Part shown: piece after piece, positions 1 to 8,233 of the stretch | Layout of the letters: every line of letters begins with the position of its first letter | Position numbering within the stretch: the stretch's first letter is position 1 | Assembly (NCBI GenBank): GCA_031272005.1 | Contig: JAISUQ010000179.1 | Coordinates: 1 to 39,342 of the forward strand | DNA length: 39,342 bases | Direction of reading: 5' to 3' | DNA from: Coriobacteriales bacterium | GTDB taxonomy: Bacteria; Actinomycetota; Coriobacteriia; Coriobacteriales; UBA8131 | Made by a program: the position numbers and the translations under genes | The notes under the pieces: generated by a model | Told to the model about the DNA's origin: nothing | The model's database searches: none | Seen by the model: the letters and a program-made list of their open reading frames with translations, nothing else

Positions 1-1011
1 TCCAACTCCCGCCAAGACATCGAACAGGTCCAGGCCGGCGACATCTGTGCCGCCGTTGGCCTTAAAGACACTTCCACCGGCGATACGCTCTGCTCTGAGA
101 ACAGCCCGGTAATCCTGGAGTCGATGGTCTTCCCCGATCCGGTCATTGATATCGCCATCGAACCGAAGACCAAGGCTGAGCAGGATAAGCTGGGCGTGGC
201 CTTGCAGAAGCTGGCCGAGGAGGATCCCACCTTCCGCGTCACCACCAACCAGGAGACCGGCCAGACCGTCATCGCCGGCATGGGCGAGCTGCATCTGGAG
301 ATCATCGTCGACCGCCTGCTGCGGGAGTTCAAGGTCGAGGCCAACGTCGGCAAACCGCAGGTAGCCTATCGCGAGACCGCCGGCAATCCGGTGGAGAATG
401 TCGAGGGCAAGTTCGTGCGCCAGAGCGGCGGTCGCGGCCAGTACGGCCATGTCTACATCAACCTCTACCCGCAGGAGCCGGGCAAGGGCTACGAGTTCGA
501 GAGCAAGATCGTTGGCGGCGTCATCCCCAAGGAATATATTACACCGGTGGATAAAGGCATCCAGGAAGCCCTGGCCTCCGGCGTGATTGCCGGCTTCCCG
601 GTCGTGGATGTGCGCGTGGAGCTGGTTGACGGCTCCTATCACGAGGTCGACTCCTCCGAGGCGGCCTTCAAGATTGCCGGCTCGATGGCCATCAAGGACG
701 CCCTGCGCAAGTCCAAGCCGGTGCTGCTGGAGCCGATGATGGAAGTCGAGGTCGAGACCCCGGAGGATTACATGGGCGACGTGATGGGCAACCTCTCATC
801 GCGCCGCGGTCAGATCCAAGGCATCGATGAGCGTGGCGGCGCCAAGCTGGTTCGGGCCATCGTGCCTCTCTCCGAGATGTTTGGCTATGCCACCGATTTA
901 CGCTCCTCCACCCAGGGGCGCGCGTCCTACACCATGCAGTTCAGCTCCTACGAGCCGGTTCCCAAGAATATCGCCGAGGAGATCGTCAGTAAGGCAGGAG
1001 GAAACGCCTAA
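1..1011 (+). CDS. fusA: Elongation factor G, C-terminal part (5' end outside window)
   Basis: The frame is open from the first base, so the gene is cut by the window edge; about 336 codons are present of the usual ~690-700. The first residues (NSRQDIEQVQAGDI) match the end of EF-G domain II. They are followed by domain III with GMGELHLEII, domain IV with GGVIPKEYITPVDKGIQEA, and domain V with a SRRGQIQG stretch and a MFGYATDLRSSTQGRA motif. EF-G is the GTPase that drives translocation of tRNA and mRNA on the ribosome; the GTP-binding domain lies upstream of the window. The stop codon shares one base with the rpsJ start (TAATG), and the rpsJ ribosome binding site GGAGG lies inside its last codons, so the two are translationally coupled. 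Confidence 0.98.
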   Translation, partial: SNSRQDIEQVQAGDICAAVGLKDTSTGDTLCSENSPVILESMVFPDPVIDIAIEPKTKAEQDKLGVALQKLAEEDPTFRVTTNQETGQTVIAGMGELHLEIIVDRLLREFKVEANVGKPQVAYRETAGNPVENVEGKFVRQSGGRGQYGHVYINLYPQEPGKGYEFESKIVGGVIPKEYITPVDKGIQEALASGVIAGFPVVDVRVELVDGSYHEVDSSEAAFKIAGSMAIKDALRKSKPVLLEPMMEVEVETPEDYMGDVMGNLSSRRGQIQGIDERGGAKLVRAIVPLSEMFGYATDLRSSTQGRASYTMQFSSYEPVPKNIAEEIVSKAGGNA

Positions 1012-1331
1012 TGGCCACCACCACCACATCGCAGAAGATCCGCATCCGTCTGAAGGGCTACGACCACGAGATCGTGGACCACTCCACCAAGCTCATCGTG
1101 GATACCGCCCAGAAGACCGGCGCCAAGGTCAGCGGCCCGATTCCGCTGCCCACCGAGCGCAATCTGTACTGCGTGATCCGCTCGCCGCACAAGGACAAGG
1201 ACAGCCGCGAGCAGTTTGAGATGCGCACCCACAAGCGCCTGATCGACATCCTTGAGCCCACGCCCAATACCGTGGACTCGCTGATGCGCCTGGATCTGCC
1301 GGCTGGTGTGGACATCGAGATCAAGTTGTAG
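1011..1331 (+). CDS. rpsJ: 30S ribosomal protein S10
   Basis: A 106-residue S10 of normal length. After a short Thr-rich N-terminus it shows KIRIRLKGYDHEIVDHS, then the SGPIPLPT loop that reaches into the 30S head, and ends with DLPAGVDIEIKL. In other bacteria S10 also serves in NusB-dependent antitermination. The ATG overlaps the fusA stop by one base. In most genomes that have tuf in this cluster it lies between fusA and rpsJ; here it is absent, so any tuf gene must be elsewhere. Confidence 0.98.
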   Translation: MATTTTSQKIRIRLKGYDHEIVDHSTKLIVDTAQKTGAKVSGPIPLPTERNLYCVIRSPHKDKDSREQFEMRTHKRLIDILEPTPNTVDSLMRLDLPAGVDIEIKL

Positions 1332-1349
1332 CCAACGGTCCGCTGGGGA

Positions 1350-1368
1350 GCGACACACGGGGTGTCGC
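1350..1368 (+). other. Perfect stem-loop in the rpsJ-rplC spacer
   Basis: GCGACAC pairs with GTGTCGC (7 bp) around the loop ACGGG in the 73-base gap between rpsJ and rplC. There is no T-run after it, so a simple intrinsic terminator is unlikely. An RNA processing site, a stability element or a leader for r-protein control of rplC are possible. The structure is seen directly; a role is inferred. Confidence 0.45.
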
Positions 1369-1404
1369 CAGTGTCCCATGACCGAAAGTGATAAGGAAGT
1401 AGTT

Positions 1405-2022
1405 ATGTCAACGTTATTGGGAAAGAAGCTGGGAATGACCCAGGTCTGGTCGGAGAACGACCAGCTGGTGCCGGTCACCGTGCTTCAGGTCGGACCTTGC
1501 GTGGTGACGCAGATCAAGACCAACGACAAGGAAGGCTATGAGGCCATCCAGATCGGCTTTGGCGCCATCAAGCCGAGCAAGGTCAACCAGCCGATGCAGG
1601 GCCACTTCGCCGCCGCCGGCGTCGAGCCGCAAAAGGTGCTGCGCGAGGTCCGGGTGGACAGCGCCGGCGTCTATGAGCTGGGCCAGCAGCTGACGGTTGA
1701 GGATTTTGCCGAAGCCAAGAAGGTCCATGTCACCGGTATCTCCAAGGGCAAGGGTTTTGCCGGCGTCATCAAGCGGCACAACTTCCGCGGCGGTCCGGGC
1801 GGCCATGGTGCGCACTTCCATCGCGCTCCCGGTTCCATCGGCCAGTGCGCCACCCCCTCAAGGGTCTTCAAGGGGCTCAAGCTCCCCGGGCACATGGGTA
1901 CCGACAAGGTGACAGTGAAAAACCTCGAGGTCGTCAAGGTCGACGCCGAGCAGAACCTGCTGCTCGTCAAGGGCGCCGTACCTGGCGGCAAGAACGCTCT
2001 CGTCAGCGTCCGGACAGCATAG
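1405..2022 (+). CDS. rplC: 50S ribosomal protein L3
   Basis: A 205-residue L3. The start chosen is the ATG giving MSTLLGKKLGMTQVW, the usual L3 N-terminus, with TAAGGAAG as binding site ten or so bases upstream; an in-frame start upstream would add 33 unrelated residues. The central loop that reaches the peptidyl transferase centre is present (RHNFRGGPGGHGAHFHR, then PGSIGQ). L3 is one of the earliest proteins to bind 23S rRNA. It is followed 13 bases later by rplD. Confidence 0.98.
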   Translation: MSTLLGKKLGMTQVWSENDQLVPVTVLQVGPCVVTQIKTNDKEGYEAIQIGFGAIKPSKVNQPMQGHFAAAGVEPQKVLREVRVDSAGVYELGQQLTVEDFAEAKKVHVTGISKGKGFAGVIKRHNFRGGPGGHGAHFHRAPGSIGQCATPSRVFKGLKLPGHMGTDKVTVKNLEVVKVDAEQNLLLVKGAVPGGKNALVSVRTA

Positions 2023-2035
2023 GAGGCTTGCGAGA

Positions 2036-2665
2036 ATGGCAACTTTAGCAGTAGACATCAAGAACGCCGAAGGTAAGAAGGTCGGCAGCGCCAAGCTGGA
2101 CGAGAAGGTCTTCGGCATCGCTCCCAACATCCACGTGCTGCACCAGGTGGTGCGGGCCCAGCAGGCCGCTGCCCGCCAGGGCACGCACGACACCAAGACC
2201 CGCGGCCAGGTCAGCGGCGGCGGCAAGAAGCCCTTCCGCCAGAAGGGCACCGGGCGGGCCCGTCAGGGTACCATCCGCGCACCGCACTACACCGGCGGCG
2301 GCGTGGTCTTCGGGCCGCATCCGCGCAGCTACGACTTCAAGGTCAACAAGAAGGAAGTCAAGCTGGCCTTGCGCTCGGCGCTGTCTGCCAAGCAGGCCGA
2401 AGGCGTGTTGCTGGTCGTGGAAGCCCTGGACTTCGAGAAGCCCTCGACCAAACAGGCTGTGGCCACCCTGAAGGCTTTGGATGTCAGCGGCCGTGTGACC
2501 ATCGTGCTCACCGAGGAAGACATCAATGCCTTCCTCTCACTGCGCAATATCCCCGGGGTGCGGGTCATCGCCGTCAGCGAGGCCAACACCTACGATTTGA
2601 TTGACAACAAGGCGCTGCTGTTCACCAAGCCGGCGCTGACGCGCATCGAGGAGGTGCTGAAGTAA
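2036..2665 (+). CDS. rplD: 50S ribosomal protein L4
   Basis: A 209-residue L4 (uL4). The long tunnel-lining loop is visible around residues 45-100, with TRGQVSGGGKKPFRQKGTGRARQG-type basic sequence split between two glycine-rich runs and then RSYDFKVNKK. The C-terminal globular part ends in LFTKPALTRIEEVLK. In Escherichia coli L4 represses the S10 operon; whether it does so here cannot be told, since the operon's leader is upstream of the window. Its stop overlaps the rplW ATG by one base (TAATG). Confidence 0.98.
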   Translation: MATLAVDIKNAEGKKVGSAKLDEKVFGIAPNIHVLHQVVRAQQAAARQGTHDTKTRGQVSGGGKKPFRQKGTGRARQGTIRAPHYTGGGVVFGPHPRSYDFKVNKKEVKLALRSALSAKQAEGVLLVVEALDFEKPSTKQAVATLKALDVSGRVTIVLTEEDINAFLSLRNIPGVRVIAVSEANTYDLIDNKALLFTKPALTRIEEVLK

Positions 2666-2949
2666 TGGAAGATCCCCGTCAGGTGATCCTGCGCCCCATC
2701 ATCTCCGAGCGCAGCTACGACCTTCTGGAGCACAACCGCTACAGCTTCGAGGTTGCCAGGAAGGCCAATAAGGTGGAGATCGGGCAGGCCGTCGAAGCCA
2801 TCTTCGACGTCACCGTGCTCTCGGTCAACACCATGAACGTCAGCGGCAAGCCCAAACGCGTGCGTTACGCCAAGGGTCACAGCCGCTCCTGGAAGAAGGC
2901 CATCGTCACCTTGAAGGATGGCGATAAGATCGAAGCGTTCGGAGTCTAA
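2665..2949 (+). CDS. rplW: 50S ribosomal protein L23
   Basis: A 94-residue L23 (uL23) that sits at the exit of the peptide tunnel and forms part of the docking site for trigger factor and SRP. The sequence opens with DPRQVILRPIISERSY, the family's typical beginning, and has the conserved FEVARKANKVEIGQAVEAIF and KPKRVRYAKG stretches. It is coupled to rplD upstream and rplB begins one base after its stop. Confidence 0.98.
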   Translation: MEDPRQVILRPIISERSYDLLEHNRYSFEVARKANKVEIGQAVEAIFDVTVLSVNTMNVSGKPKRVRYAKGHSRSWKKAIVTLKDGDKIEAFGV

Positions 2950-2950
2950 C

Positions 2951-3781
<831 letters not shown>

Positions 3782-3783
3782 CG

Positions 3784-4059
3784 ATGAGCAGAAGTCTGAA
3801 GAAAGGGCCGTTTGTCGAGCCACGGTTGTTGGAGCGCATCGCCCGGCTGAACGAAGCCGGCGACAAGCAGGTCGTCAAGACCTGGTCGCGGGCCTCCACC
3901 ATCTTTCCGGAGATGGTCGGTCATACCATCGCCATCCACGACGGCCGCAAGCATGTACCGGTCTATATCACCGAGTCGATGGTCGGCCACAAACTCGGCG
4001 AATTCGCCGTGACCCGGACCTTCCGCGGCCACGCCGGCGACAAGAAAGGCAAGAAGTAA
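3784..4059 (+). CDS. rpsS: 30S ribosomal protein S19
   Basis: A 91-residue S19 of the 30S head. The sequence opens with MSRSLKKGPFVEPRLLERI and carries the conserved WSRASTIFPEMVGHTIAIHDGRKHVPVY and GHKLGEFAVTRTFRGH blocks. The binding site AGGAGGAAG lies in the end of rplB. Its stop overlaps the rplV ATG by one base. Confidence 0.98.
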   Translation: MSRSLKKGPFVEPRLLERIARLNEAGDKQVVKTWSRASTIFPEMVGHTIAIHDGRKHVPVYITESMVGHKLGEFAVTRTFRGHAGDKKGKK

Positions 4060-4397
4060 TGGAAGCCAGAGCCCAAGCCCGCTATGTGCGGGTATCACCC
4101 AGCAAGGCCCGCCTGGTCGTGGATCTGATCCGCGGCAAGGAAGTGCCCCGCGCCCGCGAAATCCTGCAATTCTCCGACCGCAATGTGGCCGAAGTTGTGG
4201 AGAAGTGCCTGAACAGCGCCGTTGCCAACGCCGAGCGCGATGGCGTCAAGCCGGAGAGCCTGTTCGTCAAGTCGACCTACGCCGACGAGGGCCCCACACT
4301 GAAGCGTTATCGTCCGCGCGCCAAGGGATCGGCCAGCCGTATCCGCAAGCGCACGAGTCATATCACCGTTATCGTCGCAACCCGAGAGGAGGCATAA
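4059..4397 (+). CDS. rplV: 50S ribosomal protein L22
   Basis: A 112-residue L22 (uL22). It begins MEARAQARYVRVSPSKARLV and contains VDLIRGKEVPRAREIL. The beta-hairpin that lines the exit tunnel is seen near the C-terminus (RYRPRAKGSASRIRKRTSHI), the stretch where macrolide resistance mutations map in other bacteria; nothing looks unusual there. The gene is coupled to rpsS and is followed after four bases by rpsC. Confidence 0.98.
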   Translation: MEARAQARYVRVSPSKARLVVDLIRGKEVPRAREILQFSDRNVAEVVEKCLNSAVANAERDGVKPESLFVKSTYADEGPTLKRYRPRAKGSASRIRKRTSHITVIVATREEA

Positions 4398-4401
4398 GCG
4401 T

Positions 4402-5115
4402 ATGGGTCAGAAGGTTTACCCAACCGGTTTCCGTCTCGGCATCACCGAAGAATGGCGCAGTCGCTGGTATGCAAATAAGGACTACAGGACTACGCTGGCC
4501 AATGATTTGGCACTGCGCAAGTTCCTGGACAGCAAGCTGTCCCGGGCCGCCGTCTCCAAGACCGAGATTGAGCGGGCTGGCGACAAGATCAAGGTAATCA
4601 TCACCACCGCCCGCCCCGGCATCGTCATCGGCAAGCAGGGCTCAGAGATCGACAAGCTGCGCAAGGACCTGGAGAAGATCGCCAATGGCCAGGTCAATGT
4701 CGAGGTCATCGAGATCAAGCGCCCCGAGCTGGATGCCGTGCTGATTGCCCAGAGCGTCGCCGAGCAGCTGGAGGGCCGCGTGGCCTTCCGCCGGGCGATG
4801 CGCAAGGCCGTCCAGAACGCCCGCAAGAGTGGCGCCAAGGGCATCCGTATCCAGTGCTCCGGCCGTCTGGGCGGCGCTGAGATGAGCCGCCGCGAGTGGT
4901 ACCGCGAGGGCCGCGTGCCCCTGCACACCCTGCGGGCCAAGATCGACTACGGTTTTGCCACGGCAGCCACCACCATGGGCTCCATTGGCGTCAAGGTCTG
5001 GGTCTATCACGGCGAGAAGCTGCCCGGCCAACCCACTCCAGAGCCGGCGCTGGAAGGCTCCAGCCGTCCGGATCGCGACCGTCCGCGTCGTCCGCGTGGC
5101 GAAGGGAGGAAGTGA
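4402..5115 (+). CDS. rpsC: 30S ribosomal protein S3
   Basis: A 237-residue S3. The N-terminal part MGQKVYPTGFRLGITEEW is typical. The type 2 KH domain has RPGIVIGKQGSEIDKLRKDL (GxxG = GKQG), and the C-terminal domain has IRIQCSGRLGGAEMSR and IGVKVWVYHGEKLP. The tail after residue ~210 is rich in Pro, Arg and Asp, as in many actinobacterial S3 proteins. S3 sits at the mRNA entry site of the 30S subunit. Confidence 0.98.
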   Translation: MGQKVYPTGFRLGITEEWRSRWYANKDYRTTLANDLALRKFLDSKLSRAAVSKTEIERAGDKIKVIITTARPGIVIGKQGSEIDKLRKDLEKIANGQVNVEVIEIKRPELDAVLIAQSVAEQLEGRVAFRRAMRKAVQNARKSGAKGIRIQCSGRLGGAEMSRREWYREGRVPLHTLRAKIDYGFATAATTMGSIGVKVWVYHGEKLPGQPTPEPALEGSSRPDRDRPRRPRGEGRK

Positions 5116-5117
5116 AC

Positions 5118-5537
5118 ATGCTTATCCCCAAGCGCGTCAAGCACCGCAAGGTGCAACGAGGCTCGATGAAGGGCACGGCCAAAGGTGGCACCGAGCTGAA
5201 CTTCGGCACCTATGGCATCAAGGCCCTGGAGCCGCATTGGATCACCAACCGTCAGATTGAGGCTGCCCGTGTGGCCATGACCCGTCATATGAAGCGTGGC
5301 GGCCGTGTCTGGATCACCATCTTCCCAGACAAGCCAATCACCAAGAAGCCGGCCGAGACACGCATGGGCTCCGGCAAGGGCAATCCTGAGGAATGGGTGG
5401 CCGTGGTCAAGCCCGGGCGCATCATGTTCGAGATCGCCGACGTGGATCACGAGATCGCCGTGGAGGCCCTGCGCCTGGCCATCCAGAAACTGCCCATCAA
5501 ATGTAAGATCGTCACCAAGCAAGCAGAGGGGGAGTAG
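5118..5537 (+). CDS. rplP: 50S ribosomal protein L16
   Basis: A 139-residue L16. The start is the ATG giving MLIPKRVKHRKVQRG, two bases after the rpsC stop, with GGGAGG upstream; the frame is open upstream into rpsC but that part has no L16 similarity. Conserved blocks include GMKGTAKGGTELNFGTYGIKALEP-type sequence, RHMKRGGRVWITIFPD and the ETRMGSGKGNPEEWVAVVKPGR region. L16 lies near the A-site tRNA on the 50S subunit. Confidence 0.98.
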   Translation: MLIPKRVKHRKVQRGSMKGTAKGGTELNFGTYGIKALEPHWITNRQIEAARVAMTRHMKRGGRVWITIFPDKPITKKPAETRMGSGKGNPEEWVAVVKPGRIMFEIADVDHEIAVEALRLAIQKLPIKCKIVTKQAEGE

Positions 5538-5538
5538 C

Positions 5539-5751
5539 ATGAAAGCCAAAGAGATTCGCGAACTCTCCAACGATGACCTGAAGGTCAAGTTAAAGGAAGG
5601 CCGCGCCGAGCTGTTCAACCTGCGTTTCCAGATGGCCACCAGCCAGCTGGATAACACGGCGCGTATCAAGACAGTGAAAAAGGACATCGCCCGGGTACTG
5701 ACCGAAATCCGCGCCCGCGAAGACGCTGTCCAGCTGGATGTTGCCAGTTGA
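5539..5751 (+). CDS. rpmC: 50S ribosomal protein L29
   Basis: A 70-residue L29. The start is the ATG one base past the rplP stop, giving MKAKEIRELSNDDLKVKLKE, with GAGGGGGAG as binding site. The all-helical hairpin is obvious, with ELFNLRFQMATSQLDNT linking the two helices. L29 sits beside L23 at the tunnel exit. Confidence 0.97.
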   Translation: MKAKEIRELSNDDLKVKLKEGRAELFNLRFQMATSQLDNTARIKTVKKDIARVLTEIRAREDAVQLDVAS

Positions 5752-5774
5752 GTTGGAGTTTGGGACCAATAATC

Positions 5775-5794
5775 ATGTTGGCCGTGCAGCCGAC
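5775..5794 (+). other. Short stem-loop in the rpmC-rpsQ spacer
   Basis: GTTGGC and GCCGAC can pair (one G-U) around a six-base loop in the 61-base gap. It is followed by GACAGGTAAGGAAG and the rpsQ ATG. The same AGGTAAGG context precedes rplN and rplX, so these genes share a recurring binding-site block. The structure is weak on its own. Confidence 0.3.
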
Positions 5795-5812
5795 AGGTAA
5801 GGAAGAAGTGAA

Positions 5813-6073
5813 ATGAGCGAGCAACGCAATCATCGCAAGGTGCGCCAGGGTACGGTGGTCTCCGCCGCCTCGGACAAGACCTGTGTGGTCGAGGTCAAGG
5901 AGCGCAAGCCGCATCCCATCTACGGCAAGATGATGACCCGCACCAAGAAGTTCCACGCCCACGACGAAGCCAACGCCGCTGGTGTGGGTGATGTCGTAAC
6001 CATCATGGAGACCCGGCCCCTGTCCAAGCTCAAGCGCTGGCGTCTGGTCGACATCGTGGAGAAGGCAAAGTAA
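5813..6073 (+). CDS. rpsQ: 30S ribosomal protein S17
   Basis: An 86-residue S17 (uS17), an OB-fold protein that binds 16S rRNA early in assembly. The sequence shows NHRKVRQGTVVSAASDKTCVV and the conserved PHPIYGKMMTRTKKFHAHDE block, ending KLKRWRLVDIVEKAK. The binding site is GTAAGGAAG. Confidence 0.98.
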   Translation: MSEQRNHRKVRQGTVVSAASDKTCVVEVKERKPHPIYGKMMTRTKKFHAHDEANAAGVGDVVTIMETRPLSKLKRWRLVDIVEKAK

Positions 6074-6097
6074 TAGCAAGTGAGCTTATTAGTATTT

Positions 6098-6121
6098 GGC
6101 CACCACCCCCGTGGACAGGCC
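6098..6121 (+). other. Candidate stem-loop in the rpsQ-rplN spacer
   Basis: GGCC, then CCAC-CCCC-GTGG, then GGCC can fold as two stacked four-base stems in the 111-base gap that divides the S10 and spc parts. In E. coli this boundary holds a terminator and the spc promoter. No T-run follows and I see no convincing -35/-10 pair here, so its role is unclear. Confidence 0.25.
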
Positions 6122-6184
6122 GGATGACCAGCGTCAGTTGTGTCAATGATGTAGTCGGACAAGCAGTAGGTAAGGAAGAGTAAG

Positions 6185-6553
6185 ATGATTCAGGTAGAGA
6201 CAATGCTCCAGGTGGCCGATAACTCCGGCGCCCGCAAGGTGCAGTGCATCAAGGTGCTCGGCGGCTCCAAGCGCCGTTACGCCGGTCTGGGCGACGTCAT
6301 CGTCTGCGCCGTCAAGGAAGCCACGCCCAACGGCAACGTCAAGAAGGGCGAGGTTGTGCGCTGCGTCATCGTCCGCGTCAAGAAGGAAGTCCGCCGCAAG
6401 GACGGCAGCTACATCAAGTTCGATCAGAACGCCGCCGTGGTCATCGACGCCGCTGGCGCCCCGCGGGGTACGCGCATCTTCGGCCCTGTGGCCCGCGAGC
6501 TGCGCGACAAGCGTTACATGAAGATCGTCTCCCTGGCTCCGGAAACGCTGTGA
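6185..6553 (+). CDS. rplN: 50S ribosomal protein L14
   Basis: A 122-residue L14, exact family length. It begins MIQVETMLQVADNSGARKV and has VIVCAVKEATPNGNVKKGEVV and the C-terminal RGTRIFGPVARELRDKRYMKI block. L14 is at the 30S-50S interface and is the target of the silencing factor RsfS in other bacteria. It is preceded by AGGTAAGGAAG. Confidence 0.98.
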   Translation: MIQVETMLQVADNSGARKVQCIKVLGGSKRRYAGLGDVIVCAVKEATPNGNVKKGEVVRCVIVRVKKEVRRKDGSYIKFDQNAAVVIDAAGAPRGTRIFGPVARELRDKRYMKIVSLAPETL

Positions 6554-6607
6554 GCCAGGACTGTCAGGCATTGATGTGGTCGTAGAGATTACAGGTAAGG
6601 TTGGAAA

Positions 6608-6931
6608 ATGAGTAACAACAAGATGCGTATCCACAAAGGAGACACCGTCAAGGTTATCTCCGGCAAGTCCAAAGGCGCCGTCGGCCCGGTGATGCGGGCT
6701 ATCCCCGAGAGCCGTAAAGTGGTGGTGGAGAAGGTCGCCGTGGCCAAGAAGGCCCAGCGCCCGACCCGCGACAACCCCTCCGGCGGCATCATGAGCATCG
6801 AGAAGCCCATCCATGTGTCCACCGTCATGCTGGTCTGCCCCAAGTGCAGCCAGCCGACCCGCGTGGGCCTGAAGCTGACCGATGGCAAGAAGCAGCGCGT
6901 CTGCAAGAAGTGCGGAGAGGTGATCGACTGA
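6608..6931 (+). CDS. rplX: 50S ribosomal protein L24 with C-terminal zinc motif
   Basis: A 107-residue L24 (uL24). The KOW motif is near the N-terminus (HKGDTVKVISGKSKGAVGPV), and GGIMSIEKPIHVSTVML follows. The end carries CPKCSQP and CKKCGE, four cysteines in a zinc-ribbon arrangement seen in many Gram-positive-type L24 proteins. L24 starts 50S assembly. Its TGA overlaps the rplE ATG (TGATG). Confidence 0.98.
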   Translation: MSNNKMRIHKGDTVKVISGKSKGAVGPVMRAIPESRKVVVEKVAVAKKAQRPTRDNPSGGIMSIEKPIHVSTVMLVCPKCSQPTRVGLKLTDGKKQRVCKKCGEVID

Positions 6932-7476
6932 TGACCGCCAGGCTGAAAGAGAAGTACAAGACCGAGATCGTTCCCTCGCTGGAGCAGAAGCTGAGCATCA
7001 AGAACATCAATCAGGTGCCGCGGTTGGAGAAGATTGTCGTCAACATGGGCGTGGGTGCGGCTACCCAGGATGCCAAGCAGCTGGATGCGGCTATCGCCGA
7101 TCTGCGGGCCATCACCGGCCAACAGCCGCGCATCTGCCGGGCCAAGAAGTCCATCGCCTCCTTCAAGCTGCGTACCGGCATGGCCATCGGCGCCAAGGTG
7201 ACGCTGCGCGGCGAGCGGATGTGGGAGTTTTTGGACCGGTTGCTGTGCACCGCCATCCCCCGGGTGCGCGACTTCCGCGGTATTCCCACCGAGAGCTTTG
7301 ACGGGCGGGGCAACTACTCGCTGGGCATCACCGAGCAGCTGATCTTCACCGAGATTGATTATGACAAGGTCGACAAGACCCGTGGCATGGACATCACCTT
7401 CGTGACCACGGCCGAGACAGACGAGCAGGCCAAAGCCCTCTTCGAAGAGCTGGGCTTCCCGTTCAAGAGGAACTGA
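6931..7476 (+). CDS. rplE: 50S ribosomal protein L5
   Basis: A 181-residue L5 of normal length, which binds 5S rRNA and contacts the P-site tRNA. The start is the ATG overlapping the rplX stop, giving MTARLKEKYKTEIVPSL; the open frame upstream lies inside rplX. Conserved blocks are NQVPRLEKIVVNMGVG, the SIASFKLRTGMAIGAKVTLRG stretch and YSLGITEQLIFTEIDYDK. Confidence 0.98.
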   Translation: MTARLKEKYKTEIVPSLEQKLSIKNINQVPRLEKIVVNMGVGAATQDAKQLDAAIADLRAITGQQPRICRAKKSIASFKLRTGMAIGAKVTLRGERMWEFLDRLLCTAIPRVRDFRGIPTESFDGRGNYSLGITEQLIFTEIDYDKVDKTRGMDITFVTTAETDEQAKALFEELGFPFKRN

Positions 7477-7523
7477 GCATTGTCACCCCCTGATAGGGGA
7501 CTGAGAGATTGAAGGAGTAAGTA

Positions 7524-7709
7524 GTGGCAAAGAAGTCGATGATCGCCAAGGCTCAACGCGACCCCAAGTTCTCTACGCGCCAGCACAACCGCTGCACCCG
7601 CTGCGGCCGCCCGCGCGCCTATTATCGGCAGTTCGGCCTGTGCCGGGTCTGCCTCAGGGAGCTCGCCAGTCGCGGCGAACTGCCCGGTGTTCGCAAGGCC
7701 AGCTGGTAG
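7524..7709 (+). CDS. rpsN: 30S ribosomal protein S14, zinc-binding short type
   Basis: A 61-residue S14 of the zinc-dependent (type Z) form. It has Cys24-x2-Cys27 (CTRC) and Cys40-x2-Cys43 (CRVC). It starts at GTG with GAAGGAG seven bases or so upstream. Its end, FGLCRVCLRELASRGELPGV and KASW, is typical. No zinc-independent paralogue is visible in the window. It sits between rplE and rpsH as in other spc operons. Confidence 0.98.
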   Translation: MAKKSMIAKAQRDPKFSTRQHNRCTRCGRPRAYYRQFGLCRVCLRELASRGELPGVRKASW

Positions 7710-7736
7710 GCAGCAAAGGCCCAGGACAACCGGGAA

Positions 7737-7791
7737 GACCGGCCGGTCAGGCGCCCCTGCCAGGGGTGGTGGCGAACCAACCGGAGCGGTT
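7737..7791 (+). other. Cluster of three stem-loops in the rpsN-rpsH spacer
   Basis: The 113-base gap carries GACCGGCCGGTC (perfect palindrome, 7737-7748), CCCCT-gcc-AGGGG (7754-7766) and AACCG-gag-CGGTT (7779-7791). They end about 30 bases before the rpsH start and its GGAGG. S8 is the autoregulator of the spc operon in E. coli, so a leader right before rpsH is worth noting, but I did not recognise a canonical S8 binding site. Confidence 0.45.
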
Positions 7792-7822
7792 CATCAGGTA
7801 GGACACATACAGGAGGCACAAA

Positions 7823-8221
7823 ATGTCAATGACAGACCCCATCGCGGATATGCTCACCAGGGTGCGAAACGCCAACTCCGCGAGCAAGGAAAAGGTGAGC
7901 ATCCCTTCGAGCAAGAAGCTCATCGAGATTGCCCGCATCCTCAAGGAGGAGGGCTATATCGTCGATTTTGAGGTGATCGATGCGGCTCCGGTCAATGAGC
8001 TGGTCATCACCTTGAAGTACGGCCCCAAGAAGCAGAAGACCCTCAGAGGGCTGAAGCGCATCTCCAAGCCCGGCCTGCGCGTTTACGCCGGTAAGGACGA
8101 GCTCCCGCGGGTGCTCGGTGGCCTCGGCACCGCTGTTATCTCAACATCAAAAGGCGTGATGACCGATCGCGACGCCCGCAAGGCTGGCGTTGGCGGCGAG
8201 GTCCTCGCGTTCATCTGGTAG
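7823..8221 (+). CDS. rpsH: 30S ribosomal protein S8
   Basis: A 132-residue S8. It begins MSMTDPIADMLTRVRNAN and ends with the family signature GLRVYAGKDELPRVLGGLG, ISTSKGVMTDRDARKAGVGG and a C-terminal FIW. S8 binds helix 21 of 16S rRNA. The binding site is ACAGGAGG. A second ATG two codons in gives the more usual MTDPIADML start and cannot be excluded. Confidence 0.98.
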   Translation: MSMTDPIADMLTRVRNANSASKEKVSIPSSKKLIEIARILKEEGYIVDFEVIDAAPVNELVITLKYGPKKQKTLRGLKRISKPGLRVYAGKDELPRVLGGLGTAVISTSKGVMTDRDARKAGVGGEVLAFIW

Positions 8222-8233
8222 GAGTGAGGCATC

